NCBI GenBank assembly: GCA_001314805.1
Contig: LJSY01000030.1
Span: 1 to 58,553 of the forward strand
Source: Rhodobacteraceae bacterium HLUCCO18
GTDB lineage: Bacteria > Pseudomonadota > Alphaproteobacteria > Rhodobacterales > Rhodobacteraceae
DNA: 58,553 nucleotides
Reading direction: 5' to 3'
The notes below the pieces were generated by a model. It was not told the origin of the DNA and made no database searches. It saw nothing but the letters and a program-made list of their open reading frames with translations. Position numbers and translations under genes: made by a program. Below, piece by piece: positions 42,100-50,740 of the stretch; within the stretch, counting starts at the first letter, position 1, and every line of letters begins with the position of its first letter.

Positions 42100-43994
42100 C
42101 CCGGAAGCGTGCGCTTGGCACCTGCTACTATCCCGAGCATTGGCCCGAGGAGATCTGGGCCGAGGACGCGCGCCGCATGGCGGGACTTGGCCTGACATGG
42201 GTGCGCATCGGCGAATTCGCGTGGTCGCGGCTGGAACCGGAGCCGGGCCGCTTCGACTGGGGCTGGATGGATCGGGCTTTCGACATGCTGACCGGGGCAG
42301 GCCTGAAGGTCGTGCTGGGAACGCCCACCGCCACGCCGCCGCGCTGGATGCTCGACCGGCATCCCGACATGCTGGCCCTCGACGCGGAGGGGCGGCCGCG
42401 CGGCTTCGGCTCCCGCCGCCACTACTGTTTCTCGCATGACGGTTACAGGGCGGAGGCGATCCGCATCACTGCGGCGCTGGCCGAGCGGTACGGGCGCCAC
42501 CCCGGCCTCGGCGTCTGGCAGACGGACAATGAATATGCCTGTCACGACACTGTCCTCAGCTACTCCGACGCCGCGCGGCACGCGTTTCGCGACTGGCTTG
42601 CGCAACGCTACCAGAGCGTGGATGCGCTCAACCGGGCCTGGGGCAACGTGTTCTGGTCGATGGAGTATGACAGTTTCGACCAGGTCGATCTGCCCAACCT
42701 GACGGTCACCGAACCGAACCCTTCGCACGCGCTGGATTTCCGCCGCTTCGCCTCGGATCAGGTGGCGCGGTTCAACGCGGGCCAGGTCGCCGCGATCCGC
42801 GCGCGCTCGGATGCTCCGATATCGCACAACTACATGGGCCGGACGCTGGACTTCGACCATTTCGCGCTGGGCGCGCAGATGGAGATCGCCACATGGGACA
42901 GCTACCCGCTGGGCTTTCTCGAGGACCGGCTGGAGGACCCGGAAGAGCACAAGCGCCGCTACGCGCGGCAGGGCGACCCGGATTTCCAGGCGCTGCACCA
43001 TGACCTCTACCGCGCCGTGGGCCATGGCCGCTGGTGGGTAATGGAACAGCAGCCGGGCCCGGTGAACTGGGCGCCCTACAACCCCGCGCCGCTGCCCGGC
43101 ATGGTGCGGTTCTGGACGTGGGAGGCCTTCGCCCACGGCGCGGAGGTCGTCAGCTACTTCCGTTGGCGTCAGGCGCCCTTCGCGCAGGAACAGTATCACG
43201 CGGGCCTGCTGCGTCCCGACAGCGCCGCCGCGCCGGCATTCGCCGAGGTGGAGCAGGTGGCCGCGGAACTGGCGCAACTGCCCGAGGCCGAGGAGACGCC
43301 CGCGCCCGTTGCGCTCGTGTTCGACTACGCCTCGGCCTGGGCCTGGACGGTTCAGCCGCAGGGCAGGGGGTGCGACTACTTCCGCCTTGTCTTCGAGGTC
43401 TATCGCGGCTTGCGCAAACTGGGCCTTTCGGTCGATCTCCTGCCACCCGACACGGGCGACCTCGGCGGCTACAGGCTCGTCCTGATCCCCGGTCTCGTCG
43501 CGCCGCCCGCCGCGCTGATCGACGCCATCACCCGCACCGAGGCACAGGTCATCCTCGGCCCGCGCACGGGGGCCAAGACCGCGTCGCTGTCGATCCCGGT
43601 TCCCTTGCCGCCGGCGATCCCCGGCCTCGACGTCACGGTGAGCCGGGTCGAGACGCTGCGCCCCGACATGCCTGTACCCATGGCGCAGGTCGGAGAGGTC
43701 ACCCACTGGCGCGAGGATCTCGAAACCGGCGCGACGGTGCTGGACAAGGACGCCCATGGCCGGCCGGTCACGGTGGGCGCAGGCAATCTCACCTATCTTG
43801 GCGGCTGGCCTGATCCGCGGTTCCTTCGCCATATCCTGCTGCGCGCCTGCGCGGAGGCCGGCGTCGCCACGACCGACCTGCCGCCCGATATCCGGGTCCG
43901 GCAAAACGGGTCCACGCGCTTCGTCTTCAACCACGGTCCGGACCCTGTCGCGTTCGAGGGCCGCGTCCTGCCGCCCGCCGGTGTGGCGTGGTAA
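42096..43994 (+). CDS. GH42 beta-galactosidase
   Basis: A 632-residue family 42 glycoside hydrolase. The TIM barrel opens GTCYYPEHWPEEIWAEDARR and WVRIGEFAWSRLEP. Catalytic acid/base E146 lies in QTDNEYACH and nucleophile E317 in VMEQQPGPVNW. A trimerisation domain and a short C-terminal beta domain follow. There is no signal peptide, so it acts in the cytoplasm. The GTG start at 42096 overlaps the lactonase stop. With the GH4 enzyme it lets the cell open both alpha- and beta-galactosides. Last gene of the operon. Confidence 0.92.
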   Translation: MTRKRALGTCYYPEHWPEEIWAEDARRMAGLGLTWVRIGEFAWSRLEPEPGRFDWGWMDRAFDMLTGAGLKVVLGTPTATPPRWMLDRHPDMLALDAEGRPRGFGSRRHYCFSHDGYRAEAIRITAALAERYGRHPGLGVWQTDNEYACHDTVLSYSDAARHAFRDWLAQRYQSVDALNRAWGNVFWSMEYDSFDQVDLPNLTVTEPNPSHALDFRRFASDQVARFNAGQVAAIRARSDAPISHNYMGRTLDFDHFALGAQMEIATWDSYPLGFLEDRLEDPEEHKRRYARQGDPDFQALHHDLYRAVGHGRWWVMEQQPGPVNWAPYNPAPLPGMVRFWTWEAFAHGAEVVSYFRWRQAPFAQEQYHAGLLRPDSAAAPAFAEVEQVAAELAQLPEAEETPAPVALVFDYASAWAWTVQPQGRGCDYFRLVFEVYRGLRKLGLSVDLLPPDTGDLGGYRLVLIPGLVAPPAALIDAITRTEAQVILGPRTGAKTASLSIPVPLPPAIPGLDVTVSRVETLRPDMPVPMAQVGEVTHWREDLETGATVLDKDAHGRPVTVGAGNLTYLGGWPDPRFLRHILLRACAEAGVATTDLPPDIRVRQNGSTRFVFNHGPDPVAFEGRVLPPAGVAW

Positions 43995-43998
43995 GACC

Positions 43999-44925
43999 CT
44001 AGCCGCCCACGGTCTCGTTATAGGTGGCGTCGAGCCGGCTCTGCAGGTAGTCGGCCGCGCGGATCGGCGCGTATTTCGGCGTGCCGGTGCCCGGCAGCGC
44101 CTCGACCACGACATCCGGGTTCGCCTCCACGAACATCGCGACGGAGCGGCGCTCGCGTCTGGGCGGCAGGACCCGATGCGGGGTCGAGACATAGATGTCG
44201 TTGGTCCAGCGCATCAGGCAATCGCCGATATTGACCACATAGGCGCCCGGCACATGCGGCACATCCGTCCAGTCGCCGCCCCTCGGCCTGACCTGAAGCC
44301 CCGGCTCGCCATCCGTCATCAACAGCGTGACGACGCCGTAGTCGGAATGCGCGCCCGCCCCGATCTCGTCCGCGGCACCGGTCGCCGCCGGGTAATGAAG
44401 CACCCGCAGCGCCGCCAGAGGCTCGTGAAAGGCGCAGTCGAAATGATCCTCGGGCAGGCCGAGGTCGAGCGCGATCGCCTGCGACAGCCGCACGCCCAGA
44501 TCGAGCGCGGCGTCGTAATAGGTCAGCATCGTGTCCCGGAAGCCCGGCAGATCGGGCCACTGGTTGACGCCGCGAAACGGCTCGCCCGCGATGACCCGAG
44601 GGTCGTCCCCGGGCAGGTCGAAGCCTATATTGAAGCTCTCCTTGCGGTCCCTGAGGCCGGAGGTCTCGTCGAGGCTTTCCAGCCCGTCATGGGCCCATCC
44701 GCGGTAATGCGGGGTCTTCAGGATCGACACGGCCTCCTTCGCCTCCAGGGGAAGCGCGAAGAACCTCTCGGCCTGCGCGAAGACCTCCGCCTGCAGGTCC
44801 GGATCGACCCCGTGCCCCTTGAGAAGAAAGAACCCCGGCCCCCGCGCCGCGGCGCCGAGGTCGGCCACGAAGCCCGCGCGATCCGTGCCTTGAGAGAAAC
44901 GGGTGAAATCGAGAACCGGGATCAA
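43999..44925 (-). CDS. 2-oxoglutarate/Fe(II) oxygenase, isopenicillin N synthase-like
   Basis: A 308-residue dioxygenase. An N-terminal DIOX_N domain (VLDFTRFSQG, GFFLLKGHGV, RFFALPLEAK) precedes the double-stranded beta-helix with Fe ligands H193, D195 (GAHSDYG) and H250 (STPHRV), and R259-x-S261 for 2-oxoglutarate. The family includes fungal thymine-7-hydroxylase and many uncharacterised bacterial enzymes. The start is TTG at 44925, overlapping the upstream reductase stop as TTGA; the frame is open upstream but without family similarity. It ends four bases from the convergent beta-galactosidase gene. Confidence 0.85.
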   Translation of the reverse strand: MIPVLDFTRFSQGTDRAGFVADLGAAARGPGFFLLKGHGVDPDLQAEVFAQAERFFALPLEAKEAVSILKTPHYRGWAHDGLESLDETSGLRDRKESFNIGFDLPGDDPRVIAGEPFRGVNQWPDLPGFRDTMLTYYDAALDLGVRLSQAIALDLGLPEDHFDCAFHEPLAALRVLHYPAATGAADEIGAGAHSDYGVVTLLMTDGEPGLQVRPRGGDWTDVPHVPGAYVVNIGDCLMRWTNDIYVSTPHRVLPPRRERRSVAMFVEANPDVVVEALPGTGTPKYAPIRAADYLQSRLDATYNETVGG

Positions 44926-45554
44926 GCGGTGGCCTCTTCTCTGCGGGTGGCGGGCGCCTTGCCCACCAGCCGGTCCATCTTGGCGGCGACGCGCTTGAGG
45001 TGCTTCGCCCGGCTTTCGGCGGTGGAACTGTCCATCAGGTAATGCGCCGCGAAAACCGTCCTGCAATTCTTCGCGCAAAGCAGGCGCAAGCCCCGCAGAA
45101 GCGTGCGCTTGCCCGGCGCACCGATCATCCGCGTCAGCCAGAAACTCGCACCGCAGGTGGTGAAGACGCCGAGCCGCCGGATATGCGTCAGGCCGGGGCG
45201 AATGTCGGTGTTCGCCCCGTCCGGCATCAGGAAGGCGAGCCCGGGCACCAGCACCCGGTCGAGCCAGCCCTTGATCATCGCGGGCAGCCCGTACCACCAT
45301 GTCGGATAGACGAAGATCAACGTGTCGCACCACGCAAGGTCCGCGCAATGGGAGACGACGGGCGCGCGGTTCAACGCCTCGTCCTCGTAGATCTCGTGTT
45401 CGCGCGCGCTCAGCACCGGATCGAACCCCTCGGCGTAAAGGTCCCTCAGGCGGACCTCCGCGCCGATGGCGGTCAGCTTCTCCAGAACCACGTCGCGCAC
45501 GGCCTCGGTGAAGCTGCCCTGCCGGGGGTGGCAATAGATCACGAGCGCCCGCAT
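44922..45554 (-). CDS. Flavodoxin-fold NAD(P)H oxidoreductase
   Basis: A 210-residue protein of the NAD(P)H dehydrogenase (quinone)/MdaB-KefF family. VIYCHPRQGSFTEAV at residues 5-19 is the FMN/FAD phosphate loop, VYPTWWYGLPAMIKGWLDRV near residue 82 the flavin-binding segment, and TTCGASFW follows. It would reduce quinones, azo or nitro groups, or supply reduced flavin. A paralogue lies three bases upstream. The pair and the oxygenase form the distal part of a long minus-strand operon. Confidence 0.85.
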   Translation of the reverse strand: MRALVIYCHPRQGSFTEAVRDVVLEKLTAIGAEVRLRDLYAEGFDPVLSAREHEIYEDEALNRAPVVSHCADLAWCDTLIFVYPTWWYGLPAMIKGWLDRVLVPGLAFLMPDGANTDIRPGLTHIRRLGVFTTCGASFWLTRMIGAPGKRTLLRGLRLLCAKNCRTVFAAHYLMDSSTAESRAKHLKRVAAKMDRLVGKAPATRREEATA

Positions 45555-45557
45555 GGG

Positions 45558-46139
45558 TCAGAACACCTCCATCTCGCGACCGACTTTTTCGAGAAACGTG
45601 GCCCGCGTCGCATCATCCGCCCGGTTCATATCGTAAAGCGCGAGGTATTTCATCTTTTCCGGACGGCAGACGTGCCAGACCGCTCGGGTGACGCATTTGC
45701 GCGGCGGGTCGCCCACCAGAAGCGCCCGCATCCGCGTGCCTCCATAGGTCGTCACCGCAGCGAGTTTGCGGATCTGCGTGAGATTCGGCTTCACCTTGCC
45801 ATCCTCCAGCCGGAAGGACACGCCCGGCAGGAAGACGCGGTCGAGAAATCCCTTCAGGATCGCCGGATAGCCGAAATTCCAGACCGGAAAGACCATGACC
45901 AGCGCGTCCGCCGCCCGCACCCGCGACACATAGGATGCCACGGGCTCGATATTCTCGGGCTCCTCGTGATAGCCGCGCCGCTCCGCTTCGCTCAGCACGG
46001 GGTCGAAGCCTTCGGCGTTGAGGTCGCAATCGTCGACCTCCCAGCCGCCCGCGGACAGCCGTGCCACCACTTCCCCATGAAGCGCCGCCGAGAAGCTCTC
46101 GGGGCAGGGATGGGCAAAGAGGACGAGCGCGCGTTTCAC
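45558..46139 (-). CDS. Flavodoxin-fold NAD(P)H oxidoreductase (paralogue)
   Basis: A 193-residue paralogue of the next gene: LFAHPCPESFSAALHG gives the flavin phosphate loop, VFPVWNFGYPAILKGFLDRV the flavin-binding segment, and TTYGGTRM follows. Shared AEGFDPVLSEAE-type segments indicate tandem duplication. The start is GTG at 46139. Its ribosome-binding site AAGGAGGGG is supplied by the end of the dispersed repeat copy at 46148-46173. The spacer before it carries four hairpins. Confidence 0.85.
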   Translation of the reverse strand: MKRALVLFAHPCPESFSAALHGEVVARLSAGGWEVDDCDLNAEGFDPVLSEAERRGYHEEPENIEPVASYVSRVRAADALVMVFPVWNFGYPAILKGFLDRVFLPGVSFRLEDGKVKPNLTQIRKLAAVTTYGGTRMRALLVGDPPRKCVTRAVWHVCRPEKMKYLALYDMNRADDATRATFLEKVGREMEVF

Positions 46140-46147
46140 CGCGCCCC

Positions 46148-46173
46148 TCCTTCATCTTTCCAAAAATACGCAT
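46148..46173 (-). repeat. Dispersed intergenic repeat, copy 3
   Basis: Identical over 26 bases to 19444-19469. On the minus strand it ends in AAGGA and continues as AAGGAGGGG, eight or nine bases before the GTG of the reductase gene, so here the repeat doubles as a ribosome-binding site. Confidence 0.75.
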
Positions 46174-46180
46174 GGGGGGT

Positions 46181-46296
46181 CCGGGGGGCCTGCCCCCCGG
46201 CCCGATCGCCGCGCTTGCGCGGCGAGAAAAGCCTGAAACCCTCGCCGCGCCTGCGCGGCGAGGCATTCATGAAACTATCGCCGCCGGAGGCGGCGA
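46181..46296. repeat. Four successive hairpins between FAD oxidase and reductase genes
   Basis: Stems are CCGGGGGG/CCCCCCGG (46181-46200), TCGCCGCGC/GCGCGGCGA (46206-46225), CTCGCCGCGC/GCGCGGCGAG (46241-46262) and TCGCCGCC/GGCGGCGA (46278-46296). All are perfect, with loops of two to four bases. Three share the TCGCCGC core. They lie in the 163-base spacer of the minus-strand operon and probably reduce expression of the two reductases and the oxygenase or stabilise the upstream message. Confidence 0.7.
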
Positions 46297-46302
46297 AACC
46301 CC

Positions 46303-47718
46303 TCACTCGGCCGCCTCCGGTTTCGGCGTCATGCCGGGATAGGCGTACATCGTGGAATAGTCGAAATCCGGCGCGTCCCAGGCGACCATCTTGCCGGGAT
46401 TGAGCAGCCCCTTGGGATCGGCCTCGCGCTTGAAGTTCAGCTGCCGCGCGTCGGTCGACTGCCGCCCGCCTTCCTCCAGCGTGTAGCGATGCGGGTTGAA
46501 GATCATGCAGCCCATCTCCTCGTGGATCGCCACGATCTCATCCAGCCGTTCGGGCGTCGAGAAGGCCACGATCGGCAGGCCCGCGAACATGACCTTGCCG
46601 TTCTCGCGCATCACCTCGAGATGCTGCAGGACCTCCGCGCCGAAGGTTTCGCGCACCTTCTCGACCAGTTCCATGTGGTCGGGATACCGGTAGCGGACCT
46701 GCAGATAGGTGACCGACGGATCGACCTTCAGCGCGCGCAGCGTCGTGTGGTTCCAGGTGTATTCGGCCAGCGCACCGGGTGTCCTGGGCCAGTCGTTGTC
46801 GGCGGAGTTGTAGATGATCCGGCCGGCGCAACCGGTCGCCGTCATGAAGGTCTTGAGCCCCTCGAAGGAATGCGGCGCGACCAGCAGGATCACGAGGTTC
46901 GTGCCCTCCTCCACATGCGGCGCGATGCGCTGGAAATAGGTCTTGCCGATGGGCGCCTCGAACACGGTGGCCAGCTTGATGAGGATGCCGTCCTCGTTGG
47001 CCACGTCCTGCGCGAAGGTCGCGGCGGCGGCGAAATCGTCGAAGGCCACCAGAAGCTCCGTCCAGTCATAGGCGGGCGCCAGCGGCATCTCGATCTCGGT
47101 GATGATCCCGTTGGTGCCGAAGGCGTGGCTGACACGCGGCAACTCGTCCCCCGTCAGGTCGATCACGCGCGGCTCTTCCTCCATCGTGACGACGCGCAGA
47201 CGGATGATGTTGCCGAAGTCGCGCAGTGCGCCCCAGGTGCAGGAGCCGATACCACCCGAGCCGCCCGCGACGAAGCCGCCGATACTGGCGGTCGCGAAGG
47301 TGGAGGGCGTCATCCTGAGTTCCTGCCCCGAATGGGCGCGGGTCGCCGCATCGAGGTCCTTGATGACGATCCCGGGTTCCGCCACGACGCGGCCCGGCGC
47401 GATTTCCTTGACCGAGGCCATGTTCTTCATGTGCATCACGCAGCCGCCGCGCATCGGCATCGCCTGTCCGTAATTGCCGGTTCCCGCGCCGCGCGTGGTG
47501 ACCGGCACGTCATGGGCGTAGCAGACGCGCATGATCTCGATCACCTCGTCCTCCGATTTCGGGTTCACGACGAAATCGGCCTCGAGATGATCCATCGCCG
47601 CCTTCAGAACCGGCGAATACCAGAAGAAATCCCGGCTTTTGGAGCGAATGGTGGCGGGGTTTTCGTCCTGTTCGATATGGGCAAGGGCGGCCTTTGCGGC
47701 GGCGACGTTCGGTTGCAT
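46303..47718 (-). CDS. FAD-linked oxidase (VAO/PCMH family)
   Basis: A 471-residue flavoprotein of the glycolate oxidase GlcD/D-lactate dehydrogenase group. TRGAGTGNYGQAMPMRGG near residue 74 and GGFVAGGSGGIGSCTWG near residue 147 form the PCMH FAD-binding domain. The C-terminal cap ends with KGLLNPGKMVAW, the usual NPGK tail. Substrates are normally 2-hydroxy acids or alcohols; the one here is unknown. It lies 25 bases after the amidohydrolase gene, in the ABC-transporter operon. Confidence 0.85.
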   Translation of the reverse strand: MQPNVAAAKAALAHIEQDENPATIRSKSRDFFWYSPVLKAAMDHLEADFVVNPKSEDEVIEIMRVCYAHDVPVTTRGAGTGNYGQAMPMRGGCVMHMKNMASVKEIAPGRVVAEPGIVIKDLDAATRAHSGQELRMTPSTFATASIGGFVAGGSGGIGSCTWGALRDFGNIIRLRVVTMEEEPRVIDLTGDELPRVSHAFGTNGIITEIEMPLAPAYDWTELLVAFDDFAAAATFAQDVANEDGILIKLATVFEAPIGKTYFQRIAPHVEEGTNLVILLVAPHSFEGLKTFMTATGCAGRIIYNSADNDWPRTPGALAEYTWNHTTLRALKVDPSVTYLQVRYRYPDHMELVEKVRETFGAEVLQHLEVMRENGKVMFAGLPIVAFSTPERLDEIVAIHEEMGCMIFNPHRYTLEEGGRQSTDARQLNFKREADPKGLLNPGKMVAWDAPDFDYSTMYAYPGMTPKPEAAE

Positions 47719-47743
47719 GTGATCCTCGTCAGGTCGTCTTGGG

Positions 47744-49021
47744 TCAGGTCGTCATAAGGGGGTCGAGCTCGGCATAGTCGGGCAGCGTCCGGTCGATGCG
47801 CAGTCCGTTTCTCAGCACGATGCGGTCGGATTGCGGGCGCGAGAACAACTCGGTCCATGTCCGCGCCTTCACGATCACCAGATCGGCAGGCGCGCCGGGC
47901 GCGAGCGAGGGCGCGTCGAACCCGCAGGCGGCGGCGGGCGCGGTCAGGAAGGCCTCCGCCCAGTCTTGCCTCGAATGGTCGAGATGGCCGATCCGCGTGG
48001 CCTCGCGCATCACCTCCAGCATGTCCATGTCGCCATAGGCATAGAACGGATCGCGCGTGTTGTCGGAGGCGAAGCTGACTCGGATGCCGCGTTCGCGCAT
48101 CTCGTGGACCAGCGTGATGCCGCGCCCGCGCGGCGTGCGGGCGGTGCCCTCGGGCGTGCGGTCCTGCAGGTAGAGGTTGCACATCGGCAGGCTGACCACG
48201 TCGATCCCGGCCCTGGCCACCAGGTCGAGCGTGTCCATCGCGCGCGCCTCGTCCTGCGTTGAGAGGGAGCAGCAATGGCCCACGACGACCCGGCCTTCAA
48301 AGCCCGTTTCCATCTTCAGTTCAGCGATGTCGCGCAGGGTCTCGACGCTCGGGTCCATGGTCTCGTCGACATGGAAATCCGCGTCGAGCCCGCGCGCGGC
48401 GGCTTGCGCGAAAAAACCCTTCACCCGGTCGCGCAGGTCCGGCATCGGGTAGGTCACCATGCCGAGCACGCCGCCCCGCGTCTCTGCCACGAGGTCGGCG
48501 GTATGGCCGAAGGGGCCGTCGTCATCGGTCCACTTGTCGCATCCGATCAGGCACACGGCCTGAAGGTCGATCCGGTCCGCCCACTCCGCCTGAAGCTCGC
48601 GGAAAACGGGCCAGGTGATGTCGTCCTGCGGCGGGCTGGAATCGAGATGTGTGCGGATCGCGCGGGTGCCGTGGGCATAGGCGGAGCGCAGCGAAAACGA
48701 CATGCGCGGGCGCAGGTCCTCGGCGCTCCAGCGCGCGGCGCTGTCGGCGCGCACGGTGGTGAGCGCGCCCATGAAACTGCCGTCGGGGTTGGGGCTGCGC
48801 GGCCAGATATGGCCCTTGTCGAGATGGGTGTGCATGTCGACGAAGGCCGGAAACACCATCGCGCCGCCCATGTCGATGGCGATGGCCTGCGCCTCGGCGA
48901 TGCGGCCATCCGCGATGGAGATATCGGTGCGCAGGAGGTCTCCCTCCTGCCCGAGCAGACATGCCGGAATGGTCACGTTCGACAGCGTGACGCCGTCCTG
49001 TGGGATCGATCGGAAGTCCAT
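47744..49021 (-). CDS. Amidohydrolase, cytosine deaminase-like
   Basis: A 425-residue metal-dependent hydrolase. FVDMHTHLDKGHIW places metal ligands H64 and H66. FHVDETMD, VVGHCCSLS and FASDNTRDPF supply the further His, His and Asp positions expected in the CodA/atrazine hydrolase group. The closing segment APADLVIVKARTW is typical. It would deaminate a pyrimidine or triazine-like ring or open a cyclic amide. The ATG at 49021 overlaps the permease stop by one base (TGATG). An in-frame stretch upstream is inside the permease gene and is not coding. Confidence 0.85.
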   Translation of the reverse strand: MDFRSIPQDGVTLSNVTIPACLLGQEGDLLRTDISIADGRIAEAQAIAIDMGGAMVFPAFVDMHTHLDKGHIWPRSPNPDGSFMGALTTVRADSAARWSAEDLRPRMSFSLRSAYAHGTRAIRTHLDSSPPQDDITWPVFRELQAEWADRIDLQAVCLIGCDKWTDDDGPFGHTADLVAETRGGVLGMVTYPMPDLRDRVKGFFAQAAARGLDADFHVDETMDPSVETLRDIAELKMETGFEGRVVVGHCCSLSTQDEARAMDTLDLVARAGIDVVSLPMCNLYLQDRTPEGTARTPRGRGITLVHEMRERGIRVSFASDNTRDPFYAYGDMDMLEVMREATRIGHLDHSRQDWAEAFLTAPAAACGFDAPSLAPGAPADLVIVKARTWTELFSRPQSDRIVLRNGLRIDRTLPDYAELDPLMTT

Positions 49022-49884
49022 CAGGTTTCCCGGCTGACGGCGCTTTCGTGCCACTTCCTGAGCAGAAGATGGGACAGCACGCTGAGCGCGGCGAAGATGA
49101 AGACGCCCATGGCCGCGACAAGCGCCAGCGCCGCGAACATCCGCGCGATGTTCAGGCGATAGCCCGCCTCCTGGATGCGGAACGCCAGGCCCGAGCCGAT
49201 GCCGCCGGTGCCCGCCACCAGTTCCGCGACAACGGCGCCGATCAGCGACAGGCCACCCGCGATCTTCAGCCCGCCGAGGAAGTAGGGCAGCGCCGACGGC
49301 AGCTGCAGGTAACGCAGTCGTTGCCAGCGGGACGCGCCATATATGCGGAAAAGATCGCGCAGGTTGTGGTCGACGCTGTTCAGCCCCAGCGTCGTGGAGC
49401 TGAGGACCGGGAAGAAGGCCACCAGCCACGCACAAAGCAGCATTCCCGCCACCTTGCTGTCGACATAGATGAAGATCAGCGGCGCGATCGAGACGACCGG
49501 CGTCACCTGCAGGATCACGGCATAGGGGTAGAAGCTGAGTTCCAGCATTCTCGACTGGTTGAACAGGATCGAGAGGCCCGCGCCCCCGACAACGGCGAGC
49601 AGCAGCGCAAGCAGGGTGATCCAGCCGGTCAGAAAGGCCGCGTCGATCAGCATGGACCAGTCGTTGACGAGGCTGTCCCAGACCCGTCCGGGTCCGGGGA
49701 GGATGTAATGCGGGATCTCGTTGGCCGTGACGATCCAGCCCCAGCCCATGATGGCCAGTACCATGATGAGGACCGGCAGAGCCCATTTCGCGGTGCGCTC
49801 GATCCGGGCGGCGCGGGCGCGGCGGATCTCGTCCTCGTCGCGGGGTTCGGCGGCGGCCAGCGTCTGGTTGTCAGCGAGGCTCAT
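49021..49884 (-). CDS. ABC transporter permease (SsuC/TauC/ThiX type)
   Basis: A 287-residue inner-membrane permease. The first membrane segment is WALPVLIMVLAIMGWGWIV near residue 33, with four or five more. The EAA-like loop around FRIYGASRWQRLRYLQLPSA is near residue 180. Family members import taurine, sulfonates, nitrate or pyrimidine precursors. ATG at 49884 overlaps the ATPase stop by ATGA. Confidence 0.9.
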   Translation of the reverse strand: MSLADNQTLAAAEPRDEDEIRRARAARIERTAKWALPVLIMVLAIMGWGWIVTANEIPHYILPGPGRVWDSLVNDWSMLIDAAFLTGWITLLALLLAVVGGAGLSILFNQSRMLELSFYPYAVILQVTPVVSIAPLIFIYVDSKVAGMLLCAWLVAFFPVLSSTTLGLNSVDHNLRDLFRIYGASRWQRLRYLQLPSALPYFLGGLKIAGGLSLIGAVVAELVAGTGGIGSGLAFRIQEAGYRLNIARMFAALALVAAMGVFIFAALSVLSHLLLRKWHESAVSRET

Positions 49885-50675
49885 GCGTGTTCTCCCATGG
49901 CTTCCTTCAGCGCCTCGGAGGCGCGCCGCGCATGGGCGGCGTATTCGGCCGACGTACGGAAATCCTCGCCGCGCGGGTAGGGGGCATCGACCTCCAGTTC
50001 GGTCAGCACCCGCCCCGGCCGGGCGGCCATGACCACGATGCGGTCGGACAGGAACACGCTTTCGAAGACCGAATGGGTCACGAAGATCACCGTACAGCCG
50101 ATCTGGTCCTTGAGCGTCAGAAGGTCGTTGTTGAGCTTGTGCCGCGTGATCTCGTCGAGCGCGGCGAAGGGTTCGTCCATCAGGATCAGCCGCGGGTTGG
50201 TGACGATGGCCCGTGCGATGGAGACGCGCATCTTCATCCCGCCCGAAAGTTCGCGCGGATAGGCGTTCAGGAATTTCTCGAGGCCGACGAGGCGGAGCAC
50301 CTCCAGCACGTCATCCTTGACCTCGGCGTAGCCCTTCCCGGCAAGCCGGAACGGCAGCCAGACATTCTGCGCCACGGTCGCCCAGGGCATCAGGGTCGGT
50401 TCCTGGAAAACGACACCCAGATCGCCGCGCCCGTGCCCGCCCTCCCATTGCACGCGGCCGCGGGTCGGGTGCATCAGGTCCGAGATGATCCGGAGCGCCG
50501 TGGACTTGCCGCAGCCCGAAGGCCCGAGGAGCGAGATGAAATCGCCCTGGTTGACCTGCAGGGTCATGTCCTTGAGCGCGACCACGTCGCCACCGAAGAC
50601 CTTGTCGACATGGTTGAGCGTGAGCAGCGGTGCGCGCTGCCCAAGTGGCAGGGTCTCGTGGTGACGAACGGCCAT
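49881..50675 (-). CDS. ABC transporter ATP-binding protein (SsuB/TauB type)
   Basis: A 264-residue ATPase. Walker [16 protein letters not shown] is near residue 55, the Q-loop is in VVFQEPTLMPWATV, the signature ELSGGMKMRVSIARAI is near 145 and Walker B is LILMDEPFAALDEITR. It lies between the binding-protein gene (65 bases upstream) and the permease (ATGA overlap). The MPWATV and GGMKMR variants are typical of the nitrate/taurine/pyrimidine group. Confidence 0.92.
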   Translation of the reverse strand: MAVRHHETLPLGQRAPLLTLNHVDKVFGGDVVALKDMTLQVNQGDFISLLGPSGCGKSTALRIISDLMHPTRGRVQWEGGHGRGDLGVVFQEPTLMPWATVAQNVWLPFRLAGKGYAEVKDDVLEVLRLVGLEKFLNAYPRELSGGMKMRVSIARAIVTNPRLILMDEPFAALDEITRHKLNNDLLTLKDQIGCTVIFVTHSVFESVFLSDRIVVMAARPGRVLTELEVDAPYPRGEDFRTSAEYAAHARRASEALKEAMGEHA

Positions 50676-50740
50676 GGTGCCTCGGAGGGTAGGGGTAGGA
50701 GACGGCCCGCGGCAAGGCGGACCGCCCGGATCGTCTCAGG

